From positions 62,001-126,000 of the forward strand of contig JAFEMH010002342.1 of NCBI GenBank assembly GCA_022495995.1: a stretch of 64,000 nt of DNA, given 5' to 3'. How positions within the stretch are numbered: position 1 is the first letter of the stretch; the number at the start of each line of letters is the position of its first letter. A program made the translations under genes and the position numbers. Below are positions 10,099-22,300 of this stretch, piece after piece. The notes beneath the pieces are model-generated. The model made no database searches, was not told the DNA's origin, and worked only from the letters and a program-made list of their open reading frames with translations. The DNA is from Adenophora triphylla var. japonica. Taxonomy: Eukaryota; Streptophyta; Magnoliopsida; Asterales; Campanulaceae.

Positions 10099-11300
10099 CT
10101 AATGATCAAGTACGCCCAACTTCATCGGTTGAATGTTCATCTATACAAAAACGTCTTTTTATGGACATTGGAAATTGTGAGTTCATTTCTTTATTTACCA
10201 AAATATTATACTTTTAATTCATTTACATATTTGTCAACTTAATGTCTGTAAGTTCATTATTTTTGCATCTAATATATTTACTTTTCCTTTTTTTTAGTGG
10301 CACAATTAAGGTTTCGTTCAGATAGTACAATCGTTATAAAAAACGAACTTTTGGGTCATTATCAGGACATGAAATTACACCTTATACAATTGCGGCTCCT
10401 ACAAATGTTACATCTTCAGAGCGTACGATATGTTTCGCTTTGGAAACATCTAATCACAGTATAAATCCACTTTGTAAGTAAACATATATATACTGACATT
10501 GATTTCACATATTAATTCTTTTCTGTCCATAAATGTTATTTAATATATTTTGATATTTTAATTTATTAATTGATATTATCTAATTTTCATGATTATATTG
10601 TAGTTACAAATCGTAATGTTAATTTTGAAATTAATAACACGATGGGATCATTTTCACAAAGGCAAGAAGCTGATACGAGAGTTGTACAAGGTTCTTTTGG
10701 TAGATTGACTAAACGTGTTAAGAGTACAGTGCCAACAATCACACTTCCTTCAAAATATTTTACTGGTAAGTTCACTTTTACTTGATTCTAATTCAATTTA
10801 TTAATTTAATTTGTGTAACATGAATATGTGACTTACATTATTACATTTTGTCTTATTATATACTCCTTGTGTTCCGGAATGATAGTCCTACTTTGTCCGT
10901 TGTTACTATGAAGGAACTTTGAGCAATGACTAAGGCTACTTTTCATTATCTTAATGACAATCTAAAATTCTGTATTGGTAGTATTTATAATGTTGTATAA
11001 ATAACAATTTTGAAATTTTCATTAGAATAATTAAAAGTACTCTTACCTATTGATCATAGTTCCTTTGTAATAACAACGAAAAAAGTTCTACTATCATTCT
11101 GGGACATAGGGAGTCTAAGATTGATTTTTTTTAGGACATCATTCAAGGCCTAATGTGCGAAACAAGAATTCAGTGGTTCCCCTAATGTCAATTGAGCCAA
11201 TTATTTCAACTTATGTTGAAGGAGAATCAAATGTTCAGGATACATGTATTGTAGATAATTCAAGTGGGAACAATATTCATTTATCTCCACATCCAACTAA
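10099..11300 (+). CDS. Helitron RepHel 5' exons (N-terminal region)
   Basis: Four candidate exons with AG/GT borders: 10099-10176, 10298-10473, 10604-10765 and 11135-11300. They encode a low-similarity N-terminal extension such as plant Helitron proteins often carry. Exons 3 and 4 read cleanly (for example TVPTITLPSKYFTG before the donor at 10766). Exon 2 needs a frame change near 10330 to stay open, so it is probably damaged. A Stowaway MITE (10863-11113) sits in the intron between exons 3 and 4. The domain that identifies the gene is further downstream; these exons are assigned by position, splice signals and open frames only. Confidence 0.5.
10863..11113. mobile_element. Stowaway-like MITE (copy 2) inside a Helitron intron
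   Basis: Ends 'ctccttgtgttccggaatga' and 'tcattctgggacatagggag'. It shares 'gaactttgagcaatgacta' with the copy at 8963-9208 (related, diverged). About 251 bp, TA-type target. Confidence 0.82.
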
Positions 11301-11911
11301 GTATTTGCTTTCTAATAAGTTAACATTTAATTATAAATGCATGAATTTTTGTATAAATATATATCTTCATCGTCTTTACGTGAGTATAAATATATTTCTT
11401 ATAAACTACTCCCTCCATCCCATTTGATTTAGTACACAATGTGGATTCTTCATTTTGGGAGTATAAATATATTTTTCAAATTTCATCAGTTAGTATTCGG
11501 GAGTATTTTGCTTATCATTCTCTCTCCAGTTTTTAATTGAACGAAGATTGGCAAACTCATTTACACGTTGTAATCATATTCGTGCAGTCCACAATGTGGA
11601 TTCTTCATCGTCTTTACGTGAGTATAAATATATTTTTCAAATTTCTTCAGTAATATAGTCCTTATTATTATTGTTATTAAAATTAGTGATTATTGTGACA
11701 GAAGGTTTCATCCATGATATTGTTTATAATGTGAGATGAAATGTGTTTAATATGCTACATCCATAACGGTTCGAATCACTATCTTTTTTATTCCACCTGT
11801 CTTACGTGATAGAATGTATCAAATATGTATCGCTCTTATGAACACATAATTGTTTATTTAACACTTTTCATATTGCTTTTATACTTCTTATACGTTTTAT
11901 TTGTTTTTTAG
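11301..11911 (+). other. Helitron intron with patchwork duplications
   Basis: This 0.6-kb intron contains repeated pieces of itself: 'cttcatcgtctttacgtgag' at about 11368 and 11603, and 'cacaatgtggattcttca' at about 11435 and 11591. It also holds a 31-nt exact copy of Rep exon sequence (11489-11519, matching 12865-12895). A half MITE terminus 'actactccctccatccca' starts near 11406 without a partner. Confidence 0.75.
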
Positions 11912-14701
11912 AATATTGGGATATTGGAGATGCGAGTTATAATTGTACGTTTTGTGGAGCATATTTTTGGTATGCAGAGAGGTTAAAACGAAATGTTAAT
12001 TCTCGATCGCCAAAATATGGGTTGTGTTGCATCCATGGGAAGATTCAACTTCCTATAGTCAAGGCTCCTCCATCTCTGTTACGTACGTTGATGTTTGGTG
12101 CTTCAGAAAGGAGTCAACATTTTATGAAGAACATTCGCTCTTACAACAATATGTTTTGTTTCACATCCATGGGAGGGAAAATAGATAGGAGTGTAAATCA
12201 AGGGGGTTCTCCTCCTGTGTTTAGACTAAACGGGCAGAATTACCATAGAATTGGTACTTTGTTACCGTCATCTGGTGAACAACCAAAGTTCGCACAGTTG
12301 TATATATATGATACCGAGAATGAAGTTGCTAATCGTAAAGCATCTGTCAGGTATATTACTTTATTTATATACATTATTAATTTTTTCAACCAGTACCAAG
12401 AATGAGAATATAAAGTTGTTCTTATTGTGAAAAATATCTTTTATTTCAGGTCAGATGGTAATACAAGTGATTTGCACGATGATATAGTCGAAGACTTGAA
12501 AACAATGTTAGATGAGAACAATGTATTGGTTCAATCATTTCGTATGGCAAAGGAGAAATTGTTTTCTCAAGAACCGACTGAAGTTACTCTAAAATTGGTT
12601 AGTCGACGGGAGCGCGATGCTAGAGTGTACAATTTGCCTTCAGCGTCTGAAGTAGCTGCATTAATAGTTGGTGATTTTGATAGTTCTTTGGTCGAAAGGG
12701 ATATTATTATTCAGTCTAGAAAGGGTCAACTTCAGCGTATAAATCAGCTTAATCCTTCATATCTTAGTCTTCAATATCCTTTATTGTTTCCATATGGCGA
12801 AGATGGCTATAGAGAAGGTATTCCATTTCATTGTAGCAGAGAAGGAAATACAGGAAGGAAAACGGTTAGTATTCGGGAGTATTTTGCTTATCATTTACAT
12901 GAACGAGATTGTGATTCAAAGATTGTATTGTCTTCTAAGAGATTATTTCAACTATATTTGGTGGATGCTTATACAATGATTGAATCATCCCGTTTGAATT
13001 ATATTAGATTTAATCAGAAGCAACTGCGGGCTGAAATGTATAAGGGATTACAAGAGGTTGTTTTGACTGGTGATTGTGATGCAACGAAATTAGGGAAGAG
13101 AATCATTTTGCCTTCTTCATTTACAGGTGGTGTGAGATATATGGTTCAGAACTATCAAGATGCAATGGCTATTTGCAAATGGGTTGGATATCCTGATTTG
13201 TTTTTGACAGTGACATGTAATCCAAAGTGGCCTGAAATTGTTCGTTGTGTAGAAAAAGATGGTCTGAAAGCTGAAGATCGACCTGATATTATATGTCGTA
13301 TATTTAAAGCGAAACTTGATGGAATGATAAAGGATATTAGGAAGAACAAAATTTTCGGTGAAGTTAAATCAGGTATGTGTCATTTTATTTCTTTGTTCTA
13401 TTTCGTAATATTTATTTCTCTCTGTTCTAATTAGTCGTCAATAATGTTACAAATTATACAATATTTCTTATTTATATTTCAGTTGTCTATACAATCGAGT
13501 TCCAGAAGAGGGGGTTGCCTCATTCACACATATTGTTGTTCCTTGCATCTCAATATAAAACACGTTCTCCTGATGATATTGATCGTATCATCTCAGCAGA
13601 GATACCTGATGAAGAGTCTGACCCTATATATTATAAAGCTGTAAAAGATTTGATGATTCATGGACCATGTGGCAAATAAAGGAAACATTCTCCGTGTATG
13701 ATTAATGGAAGATGTTCTAAACATTATCCAAAAAAATTTGTAGAACGCACGACAGTTGATGAGGATGGTTATGCAGTATACCGAAGGAGAGACAATGGGA
13801 GAACAGTAATGAAGAATGGGGTATGCATGGATAATAGACATGTTGTTCCTCATAATAGGTATTTGTTGGTGACATATGGTGCACACATAAATGTTGAATG
13901 GTGCAATCAATCACGGTCTATCAAGTATTTATTCAAGTACGTACATAAAGGCAATGACAGAGTCACAACAACATTTTGTAAGGGGGGTACTGGTGAAAAT
14001 GCTGAATTAACTGTTGATGAGATAAAAATGTATTATGATTGTCGGTATGTGTCTTCATGTGAAGCAGCGTGGAGAATTTATGGATTTGAAATTCAATATA
14101 AAGACCCTCCAGTTGAACGTTTGAGTTTTCATTTGCCTAATGAACAAAATGTCATTTTCTCGGATATGGATAATATAGAGTCTCAGGCCGCAAAGAGATT
14201 CGGTTGCTCGAAGTATGTTTTTGGGTTGGATGGAAGCTAACAAGAAGTATGAAGAAGCTAGACAGTTAACTTATTCTCAATTTCCAACAAAGTTTGTGTG
14301 GAAATCTGACATACGTGAGTGGGTTCCTAGAAAAAGAGGGTTCTCAATTGGGCGAATTTTTTTTGTTCCTCCTGGTTGCGGTGAAATATACTATTTGAGA
14401 TGCCTATTGAACAAAGTCTGTGGTGCCAAGACTTATAGTGAAATTCGTTTTGTTAATGGTCGTCAATGTGATACGTTTCGTGAAGCTTGCTTTGAATTAG
14501 GTTTATTGAATGATGATAAAGAATATATAGAAGGTATTGCTGAAGCAAGTGAATGGTCTACTGCTCATTCAATGAGATCTCTTTTTGCAATGCTCCTTAT
14601 TTCTGGTTCTATGAGTAGACCAGAGTATGTGTGGGATAAATCTTGGAGTCATTTATGTGATGATATATTATATAAGCAACGATCTCTTCTCAATCATCCA
14701 G
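11912..14701 (+). CDS. Helitron Rep (HUH nuclease) part of RepHel
   Basis: Exons 11912-12350, 12450-13372 and 13483-14701. The first holds the zinc-binding region ([13 protein letters not shown], then [11 protein letters not shown]) seen at the start of plant Helitron helicase-like proteins. The second is the 'helitron helicase-like' N-terminal domain ([19 protein letters not shown] ... [10 protein letters not shown]). The third starts with the HUH motif in [11 protein letters not shown], followed by the paired tyrosines in YLFKYVHKG. Together these nick and join DNA ends in rolling-circle transposition. Two lesions are visible: an in-frame TAA at 13677-13679 and a one-base frame change near 14200, after which the reading continues through [15 protein letters not shown]. 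The family assignment is secure. Confidence 0.93.
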
Positions 14702-14807
14702 GTTAGTTTGTTGAACTTTATATTTCAACTTTATTGTTTTTAAAATAATATTATATTATTACAATATTCCCTTATTAAATGCATAATTTATTTCTTATTT
14801 TATTTAG

Positions 14808-16474
14808 GTTTGATATTAACTGAAGTTCAACTTCGGCATTTTGGACTTGCTGCAATTGAAAAATTATTAAGGCATCAAGGAAGAAGTCTACTTGAGTTCC
14901 CAATGTTGCCATATCCAGATGCTGAGTATTTTCAAATGACGGTGAATCGTTTAATTCATGATGAAACATGTTATGATCGACAGGAATTACAATTACAACT
15001 TCAACAACTTTTGCTTCATTTGAATGATGATCAACAGAAAGTCTATAATATAATTCTTGATGCATGTTTTGAAGAAATTGGAAAGATGTTCTTTGTTTAT
15101 GGATATGGAGGTACTGGGAAAACATATATTTGGAAAACTCTATCAGCTCGATTACGTTCAGAACGCCATATTGTCCTAAATGTTGCTTCCAGTGGTATAG
15201 CATCTTTATTGTTACCTGGCGGAAGAACAGCTCATTCCAGGTTTGCCATTCCCTTTAATCTTAATGAAGATTCTGTTTGCAATATTTCTCAAGGCAGCCC
15301 TTTAGCTGAACTAATTACGAAATGTCATTTGATTATTTGGGATGAAGCACCGATGATGCATAAACATTGTTTTGAGGCTTTGGATAGGAGTATGAGGGAT
15401 ATAATGAGAGTTGTTGATCCTAAGAGAAATGATTATGTCTTTGGTGGGAAGACAATTGTTTTTGGTGGTGATTTTAGGCAAATACTTCCCGTAATTCCAA
15501 AAGGCAGTCGACAAGATATTGTTCATGCTTCTATCAATTCATCTTATCTTTGGAATAATTGTGTTGTATTGAGGTTGACGAAGAATATGAGATTGCAAGG
15601 TTTAGATTCATCAGCAAATTTTGAGACTTTGAGGCAATTTGGTGATTGGATAGCAAGAATTGGAGATGGAAAAGTTAATGAGCCAAATGATGGGATAGTT
15701 GATATTGAAATCCCACGTCAGTTTTTGATTGAGAAATTCGATGATCCTATTATTGCAATGTCTGAGAGTATATATCCTGGGTTTAGTAGTTCTCATCACG
15801 ATTTATCATATTTTGAAGAAAGAGCAATCCTGGCACCTACATTGGATGTTGTTAATGCAATTAATGACTATATGGTGTCTATGAATGATCTTGATTCTAG
15901 AACTTATTTAAGTTCGGATGTGGCTTCCCATACTGATCGAAATATTGAGTCTTTATCTGATCTTCATACTCCTGAGTTCATGAATAGTATTTCCATTTCT
16001 GGGCTTCCCAATCACATGTTAACTTTGAAAGTTGGAACACCGGTTATGTTGCTTCGTAACATTGATTCTTCAATTGGTCTTTGCAATGGTACGCGATTGG
16101 TTATAACTAGGCTTGGAAATCATGTTTTAGAAGGTGAAGTGATATCGTCTGGAAATGTTGGTCAAAAAGTGTTGATCCCCAGAATGTCTTTGACACCATC
16201 AGACACAAGGATTCCTTTTCATTTTGAAAGAAGGCAGTTCCCCTTAATGATTTTATATGCAATGACAATTAACAAAAGCCAAGGTCAATCTTTATCATTT
16301 GTTGGTGTCATTTTGAAAAGACCTGTATTTTCTCATGGACAACTATATGTTGCACTATCGCGAGTCAAAAGTCCCGATGGACTTAAAATTTTGATTTGTG
16401 ATGATGATAATCCTGGAGAATCTAAGTCATCTACAGAAAATGTTGTCTTTAAGGAAATTTTTCACAATGTATAA
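14808..16474 (+). CDS. Helitron helicase part of RepHel (PIF1-like), intact frame
   Basis: Last exon, after an intron with GT at 14702 and AG at 14806-14807. The open frame of about 555 codons has Walker A GYGGTGKT (near 15106), Walker B IIWDEAPM (near 15332), the GGDFRQILPV motif, the late helicase motif MTINKSQGQSL and the C-terminal VALSRVKSPDGL. This is the PIF1/RecD-like superfamily 1 helicase that unwinds DNA during Helitron transposition. It keeps the usual plant Helitron ending, with the stop about 245 bp before the element's 3' hairpin. The helicase exon itself shows no stop or frameshift, unlike the Rep part. Confidence 0.96.
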
Positions 16475-16693
16475 ATGTAATACATGATTATTGAATTTTG
16501 AATTTTATTTAATATTGTTTTGTAATATTGGTCTTCAAATTTAATATATCATGTTTAGTTTATTGCCATTATTTCTTAATATAAACTTTTTTAAATATAT
16601 TTTGAATGAGAAAATGTTGTAAGGAAAACAAGTGGAGAAAAATAATATTTTCTATATTAAATTTTAATTGTTAAATACAATAACATGATTTTG

Positions 16694-16720
16694 CCGTGCA
16701 TCGCACGGGAGTACTGCTAG
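16694..16720 (+). other. Helitron 3' terminus (hairpin + CTAG)
   Basis: Six-base-pair perfect stem CCGTGC/GCACGG with a three-base loop, then GAGTACTG and CTAG. The next base is T, the right half of the AT target. Confidence 0.95.
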
Positions 16721-16799
16721 TGTTTTTTAAACACAAACCTATCGATATAGTACATTAGTACATGTAAAAAATATTAAATCAATCGATATAGTACATACA

Positions 16800-17049
16800 T
16801 ACTCTCTCCGTCCCCCAATTCTACGTACTTTTTGTGTCGACGCAAAAATTAAGGTAAAAGATGATAAAGGTAATGTGTTGTGAGTGTAAAAGTAAAATAA
16901 AAAAGAGAATGAGTGGAGAGAATAGTAAATTTGAAAAGTGTTGTGTGAGTAGAGAGAAGTGGATCCCATTTTCATTTTGGAAAAGCGCAGATTATTGTGG
17001 GACGCTCAAAAAGAGTCTTTTTACGGATTATTGTGGGACGGAGGGAGTA
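16800..17049. mobile_element. Stowaway-like MITE
   Basis: Ends tactctctccgtccc and gggacggagggagta, about 250 bp. Its internal sequence differs from the 8963 and 10863 copies. Non-coding. Confidence 0.85.
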
Positions 17050-17061
17050 CATATTAAAAGC

Positions 17062-17275
17062 ATTTTAGGGTCCGCTTTCGAGCCTTTAATGAAGAGGAAA
17101 GAAAGTGAAGGGAGGAAAAAGGAGAGAAAAGAAAGGGAGGAAAGCGAATTTAAATTCCTTCCGATGTACTTTCGAGGTAGGAATGAAATGAAAAACAAAA
17201 TTTTCTTCCTCTTCATTCATGCTTCCGAGTTTTGGAACGAAATGAGTGAAAATAAAAAGAAAATGACTTCTATAC
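17062..17275. mobile_element. Purine-rich MITE-like repeat (copy 1)
   Basis: A long G/A-rich tract (gaagaggaaagaaagtgaag onward) is bounded by 'ccgctttcgagcc' and 'catgcttccgagttttgga'. Related copies occur at 36700-36890, 52810-52945 and 56370-56480, each with 'c(t/c)cccgagtt'- or 'ttccgagttt'-type edges. Ends are not sharply defined. Confidence 0.6.
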
Positions 17276-17297
17276 CCTCAATTATAAAGGTATTTAT

Positions 17298-17729
17298 TGT
17301 TATGAGTATTTTTCAGCATGGTGACATCCTCAGTTGCTCCTGCATATCAAGATGATATTCCACTGTAAGTATTACTTAATATTTACATATTCATTTTATA
17401 CAATATTTTTCATTATTATTTTACAGAAGAGATAAACAAGGGATACGACTAAGCACGATCAACTTCTCTTCAACGGCAAGGTGGACTAGGTCTTTGAACG
17501 TTGTGGAGATAACCATGCATGTCGAGATTATAGGAGTTAGTAGTTATCCGTTTATAATTCTTATTATTTAAAGGAGATATGGAGACGGAAAATACACATT
17601 CATTTTACACACTACACACGCACAGCTTGTAATCCTCTCCATTGTCTTTCGAAGTTGTAACCACGGTTCTTATAGTGAAACATTTAAGGTTGGAGACCTA
17701 ACTCCCGGGGTTTTTTTCGAAGAGGTTAT
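17298..17729 (+). mobile_element. Element A 5' LTR, first part
   Basis: It matches the 3' LTR (35528-36115) from TGTTATGAGTATTTTTCAGC up to 'gaagaggttat', where element B interrupts it. The rest of the LTR resumes at 26762. A TATTTAAAGG box-like sequence near 17565 could be a promoter element; this is inference. Confidence 0.93.
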
Positions 17730-18334
17730 TGTTTTGGTAGAAAAAACAATAGAGTAGAATCTTAACTATGTTTAGTGTGTGGATTGAATAATAAGGAGGG
17801 AACTATGGAATTCGATTATATGGAACAAGAAAATGAAAAACGAGACAATGACAACGCGATTTGTTAACGAGGAAAACCTTGGAGGTGATAACCTCTTTGG
17901 AAAAAACCCCGGGAGTTAGGTCTCCAACCTTAAAGATTCCACTATAATGATCACAATTACAACTTTGGAAGATAATGGAGAGGATTACAAGAGTTTGTGT
18001 GTAAAGTGTGTGCGTATGAGCCTGTGTCATTTTCCGTCTCCATTTCCCCTTAAATACAAGTAACTAAGAAAGAGTCAAATATGGTTCCTACAATCTCGGC
18101 ATTGTGGTTTATCTTTTCAACCTCCGTGAGACCAAGTCGCCCTAGCCGTTTGAAGGTCTGTTGAACGTGCTTGAAGGTTGTTTCCGCATTCCTCTCTTAA
18201 TTACTGAAAAATAAGAATAATAATATTAGGAAATATTGGACAAGTAAATATTTAAAACGATACTTACAGTGTAATGACATCTCGTTATGCAGGATCAACT
18301 GAAGATGTCGTCATGTCAAAAAATGCCCACAACA
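17730..18334 (-). mobile_element. Element B 3' LTR (left in window)
   Basis: 605 bp, the same as the right copy wherever compared. The polypurine-tract-like 'ttttggggacaaatt' (read on minus) lies just inside it at about 18335-18350. Confidence 0.95.
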
Positions 18335-18564
18335 ATTTGTCCCCAAAAACATTTGACTATGTAGGCAACTGAAGAGGCAAAATGTTTTTCCTTTTGAATT
18401 AATGACCCAACTGTTACTCTGCCTGATGGGACGTTCTTGGGAGACGTGGCGATGAAATGAACGGTTGGGGAGAGAGTTAAATTTGAAAAGGGATTCTTTT
18501 TTCTTTTTATTAACCGCTTGAGAAAACTTATCTTCTCAAATCTTCTTTTCACCTCCTTTGGCCC

Positions 18565-19640
18565 ATGGCGCCGGTGATCCCCAAGGTAAAATTCCTCCGT
18601 CTTTTACTCGCTTTCATTTGTTTTATTTTTCTCTTGCTTAACCGTTCATCTTCTAACTGGCTTCAAATGTGACGGTTAGGAATACGAGGCGAGAAAAAAG
18701 GAAGAGTTTTGATAACCGCAATTTCTGGATAATTATTTGTGATTATCCAATCCTCTACAAATTCTTTATCCAAATCATACGTCTCTTTCTATATTACGAG
18801 GAGAGAAATTTTCTTAAGCATACAGCTTTTATAATTACGACGCTCTTCAAGTAAGTTGGGATCAACATATCACTTGGCTATTTCATTGAATCCTGCTAAC
18901 ATATATTCTTATATGCAGTGACTTTCTCCGGCTTGACGGCAAGTGATATTGTGGCCAAATATAAAGGTAAAATGAAAGCGGAAGAGAACATACCAGAGAT
19001 AAACAAGATTACTCCGAAGAGAAAAAGGTTGGAACAAATCCCCGGCGTAGAGAAACAATTTTGGAGTGAAGAAGTGTTGGAAAATCAGGTAAGATTTGCT
19101 TTTGAATCGTAGACACCTTGATCCTCTTTTATTTTTAGTAAAATACCTCCTCTTGTTGATGATAGATTGTCTCGATGGCCAAATTAATGTCCAAAGAAAT
19201 CAGGACATTGAGGGAAAAGTGTGATACCTACGACATGAGTAAGGCTGAATATGAGAAGGATTTGAGGGAGGCTGCAAGCATAATAAGGAAAGGGGATTGG
19301 AGATCGGGGACAAGAATGAAGAGATATTAAAATGGCGGTCCAGGCTTGCAAGCGTCGACATCAGTCATGAAAGGGAGATGGAAGCATTTCGAAATGACTT
19401 GGTGCATGAGACCGCAAAAGCGCCTTTGAAACTAGAATCCAAATGATTGAGGAATATCAAGCAGAGAGCACGTGAATTGGAACCTGAGTGAAGAGAAGAT
19501 GGCTTTGCGGCGGATTCACGAGGAAAAGCAATCGATGATTTCAAGGGATCTAGAAGCGGTGGTGAGGACACAGGCACAGGGTGATTTCTAGGAGAAGTTA
19601 TTCCAGAGCAATACCTCCGACAAATGCCACACTGAAAAAG
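18565..19640 (+). pseudogene. Element B antisense gene, truncated
   Basis: This lies on the strand opposite to B's gag-pol, at the place of A's antisense gene. It starts ATGGCGCCGGTGATCCCCAA before a donor-like gtaaaa (18586). A later exon encodes about 60 residues (from near 18921, including ASDIVAKYKGKMKAEENIPE) ending at donor GTAAGATTT near 19089. A following exon starts near 19167 and reads as charged coiled coil (SKEIRTLREKCDTYDMSKAE). Most of the globular domain present in A is missing and frameshifts follow 19280, so it is a remnant. Its function in such elements is unknown. Confidence 0.6.
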
Positions 19641-20483
19641 GTAAAATAAACTTGCTCTTAATGTTCTTTGGGGTGGAATCCCTTAAGACAATTTTTATTT
19701 TGGTTTGGTTTGTAATAGGTCCTTAAGGGCCAAAGACAATCTTTTTTAAGTGTTGGGTTGGTTCAACACTTTTGCACTTTTACTTTGGTGGCTTGGATAC
19801 ATTATGGTTATTTTAGTTTAGTTATGGTTTAATGATTTTCAAGCACGTCAAGGCTTGTTTCTTTTGGATAATTTTTTCGCATGTTTTTCACATATGGTGA
19901 CATGATAGTATGTCGAATAATAGGTATTTAGGATGACATGTAGATGTCATAAACCGTAGATACTTAGATGACACGTATATGCCATAAACCGTAGATACTT
20001 AGATGACACGAATATGCCATAACCATAAGAATAATGCTTAAGATCAATCATCTAAGCGAGTGGGAATGGGTAAGCTATATGAGTTTACCCATATAGGCCC
20101 ACCCCACACCTCAATTAGTGAGATAACTTGCGCTCCGAGGGCGAAGGTGTGGTAACCTAACTTCTTAAGAAAGAGGTAATTAACTCTTTAAACCTTAGAA
20201 GGGATTGTGTACCTTTACTTGAGAAGAGATGGCCGGTCTCTAACGGAGGAGAAATCGTTGTTCTTTGCGTGCATTCGATATGTCCCCATGTAAATGTGTC
20301 AATACCTCATAAGATAGAAACACGTTAAAAACGGACGCCAACTAAAGTTGACGTCTCTTCACAAAGTGTATTAGCGACATCTTAACTTGTAAATAATAAA
20401 AGAGATGCATAGGAGAAAAGAAAGGTTGTAAAGAGTTGAAAGACGATTCATACACGGAAAGATGAGTTCATGGGAAATCATAC
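19641..20483 (-). other. Conserved non-coding spacer of element B (pol to antisense gene)
   Basis: It aligns, as reverse complement, with 32620-33465 of element A, including 'tagagaccggccatctcttc'-like, 'cacaccttcgcc' and 'gtggggtggg' words. No frame is kept open. It covers the 3' ends of both pol and the antisense gene. Confidence 0.75.
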
Positions 20484-21712
20484 TTAAATGTAATACCTTT
20501 TGAGATGAATGGCGTTCCAACTTCGCGGTATCATTTGGCCATCCAAGGTTGCAAGGCGATATGCTCCTTTTCCGGCTTGTGCATCTATTAAGTAGGGTCC
20601 CTCCCATTTTGGGGCGAGCTTGCTGCATTGGGCTCCTTGGTATTTTGGAATGCCTTTCGTAGGACTAAGTCTCCTACTTGAAACCTTCGACCCTAACATT
20701 TTTATTGTATGATCGGGCTACCCTTTCGATACTGTTGCCATGCGAACTTTGGCCATGTCCCTTAGCTCGTCCACAATTATCCGGGTCATGTATCAAGATG
20801 TCTTTATTATGTTCGAGATGTTAGTAAGGCGTATCTTGCCGTTGGTACAAGGACTTCTGGCTGGAATAACGGATTCGATTCCAAATACAAGTGAATAGGG
20901 GGTTTGACCGGTAGCATTCTTAGATGTCGTCTGTCGGCCCATAGGACCATTGGTAATTCTTACGCAACGTCCTTTTTTCTCTCGGTTTAGTCTCTTTTTT
21001 AAGTTCTTGATTATTATTTTGTTGCTAGACTCTTGCTGTCCATTGGCTTGAGGGTGAGCAGGCGAAGACGTTACCATCTTAACACCCCAAGTTTGTCAAG
21101 AAATCTTGGGTCCTCTTCTTCGATGAAGCCCAGGGAGCCGTTGTCACAAATTATTTCGATGGAATTCCAAATCGGCTAAATATGTTCCTTTTGATAAAAG
21201 ATATTACTTCTTTATCACGAATTTGCACATATGCCTCGGCCTCTACCCACTTAGAAAAGTAGTCTGTCATGGCCAAAAGAAATACTCGTCCCCCTGGTGC
21301 TGCAGGAAGTTTTCCTACAATGTCCATTCCCAAACCATAAACGGCCAAGGTGACGGGATAGGATGTAACAATTCGAGTGGTGGTGCGGGATGTCCCCATG
21401 TCGGCGACGGGAATCGCATTTCTTTGCGTAGTCAATGGCGTCTTTTCTCATTGTGGGCCGAAATAGCCCAACCTTAGAGCTTTAGTATGTAAACTTACGC
21501 CCCGGTATGATTTCCACAATCTCCTTCATGCGGCTCCTTGAGAACTGATGGGCTCTATACGCTTCTAGACACCTTAAGTAGTGACTGCGTGATTTTCTAA
21601 ACAAGAGATTATCAACAAGTACATATTTAGATACTCTTACCACGAAGGCTCTCGCATTCTTCTCCTCAACCTGGATCGTATCATCTAAGAGATACTTGAT
21701 AATAGGAGGCAT
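20484..21712 (-). pseudogene. Element B integrase, broken
   Basis: Read on minus, in order: an HHCC-side region with APYRAHQFSR-like remnants, a core with GLGMDIVGKLPAAPGGRVFL and MTDYFSKWVEAEAYVQIRD, the second half with SSPAHPQANGQQESSNK, and a C-terminal piece (KLAPKWEGPYLIDAQAGK ... RSWNAIHLKRYYI). The pieces lie in different frames (21712-21482, 21435-21151, 21077-20793 and 20699-20484), so several indels separate them. Integrase joins retrotransposon DNA to the chromosome; this copy cannot make one. Confidence 0.88.
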
Positions 21713-22300
21713 CCCAAGAGGTTGATGCGGGGAGAGGAAGGTATGTCAACATCTAGGACGAACATCTCGAGATTGTCAATTCTTTGGGATGTCAACATGC
21801 ACGATTGGGATATTGGTTTGTGAGAAGCTTTTGAAGGCCGAACCCAAATTTGCCAAAGCATTAGCTTGAGAATTTTCTTCTCGCGGGATTTGTTCCAAGG
21901 AAAATGTTTTGAATTTGGCGAAATAATTTTTACAATTTCCAAATATGTCGTCATTTTAGCATTTTTCGCGACGTAGGACCCATTGTATTGATTAACAATT
22001 AGTAGTGAATCCATGAACACCCGGATATGCTTGACATCTAAGTCTTGGGCTCTTTGTTAAACCTGCGATAAGTGCCTCGTACTACGCTTCATTGTTGGTA
22101 GCCTTGAAGGCTGCAGTGATAGGGTGTGGTATTATGTCCCCTTGTGGCGATTTTAGTACAACTCCAAGACTGTACCTCTCATGTTGGAAGCACCGTCCGT
22201 GTAGAGAGTCCAAATTTTTAGAATGTCATCATCTTGAAGTTCTTTGTACTTCCAATTCCACCTCTTGTTGTAGGGTTGGGTGAAATCGGCCACAAAATGC
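21700..22300 (-). pseudogene. Element B second (archaeal-type) RNase H, broken
   Basis: The region 22020-21685 reads MDSLLIVNQYNGSYVAKNAK, matching A's domain at 31087. The upstream half (22290-22030) matches in other frames. This duplicate RNase H is typical of Tat-lineage elements and here is frameshifted. Confidence 0.8.

Larger units (their letters stand above)
10099..16720 (+). mobile_element. Helitron (autonomous type); 3' end defined, 5' end uncertain
   Basis: The element carries a spliced Rep-helicase gene and a textbook 3' terminus: a hairpin (CCGTGC-ATC-GCACGG at 16694-16708), eight bases, then CTAG at 16717-16720 followed by T, as expected for insertion between A and T. Helitrons move by rolling-circle replication and leave no target duplication, so only the 3' end can be fixed. 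The start given is the first plausible exon; the true 5' TC end lies upstream, probably after 9208. The gene carries a stop and a frameshift, so this copy is not autonomous now. Confidence 0.9.

Noticed and set aside
14775..15203. 142-codon minus frame
   Set aside because: It lies opposite the strongly conserved Helitron helicase exon and shows no domain; a shadow frame.
17803..18030. 75-codon minus frame found identically at 26225-26452
   Set aside because: Both lie inside B's two LTRs; identity reflects LTR identity, not a gene.
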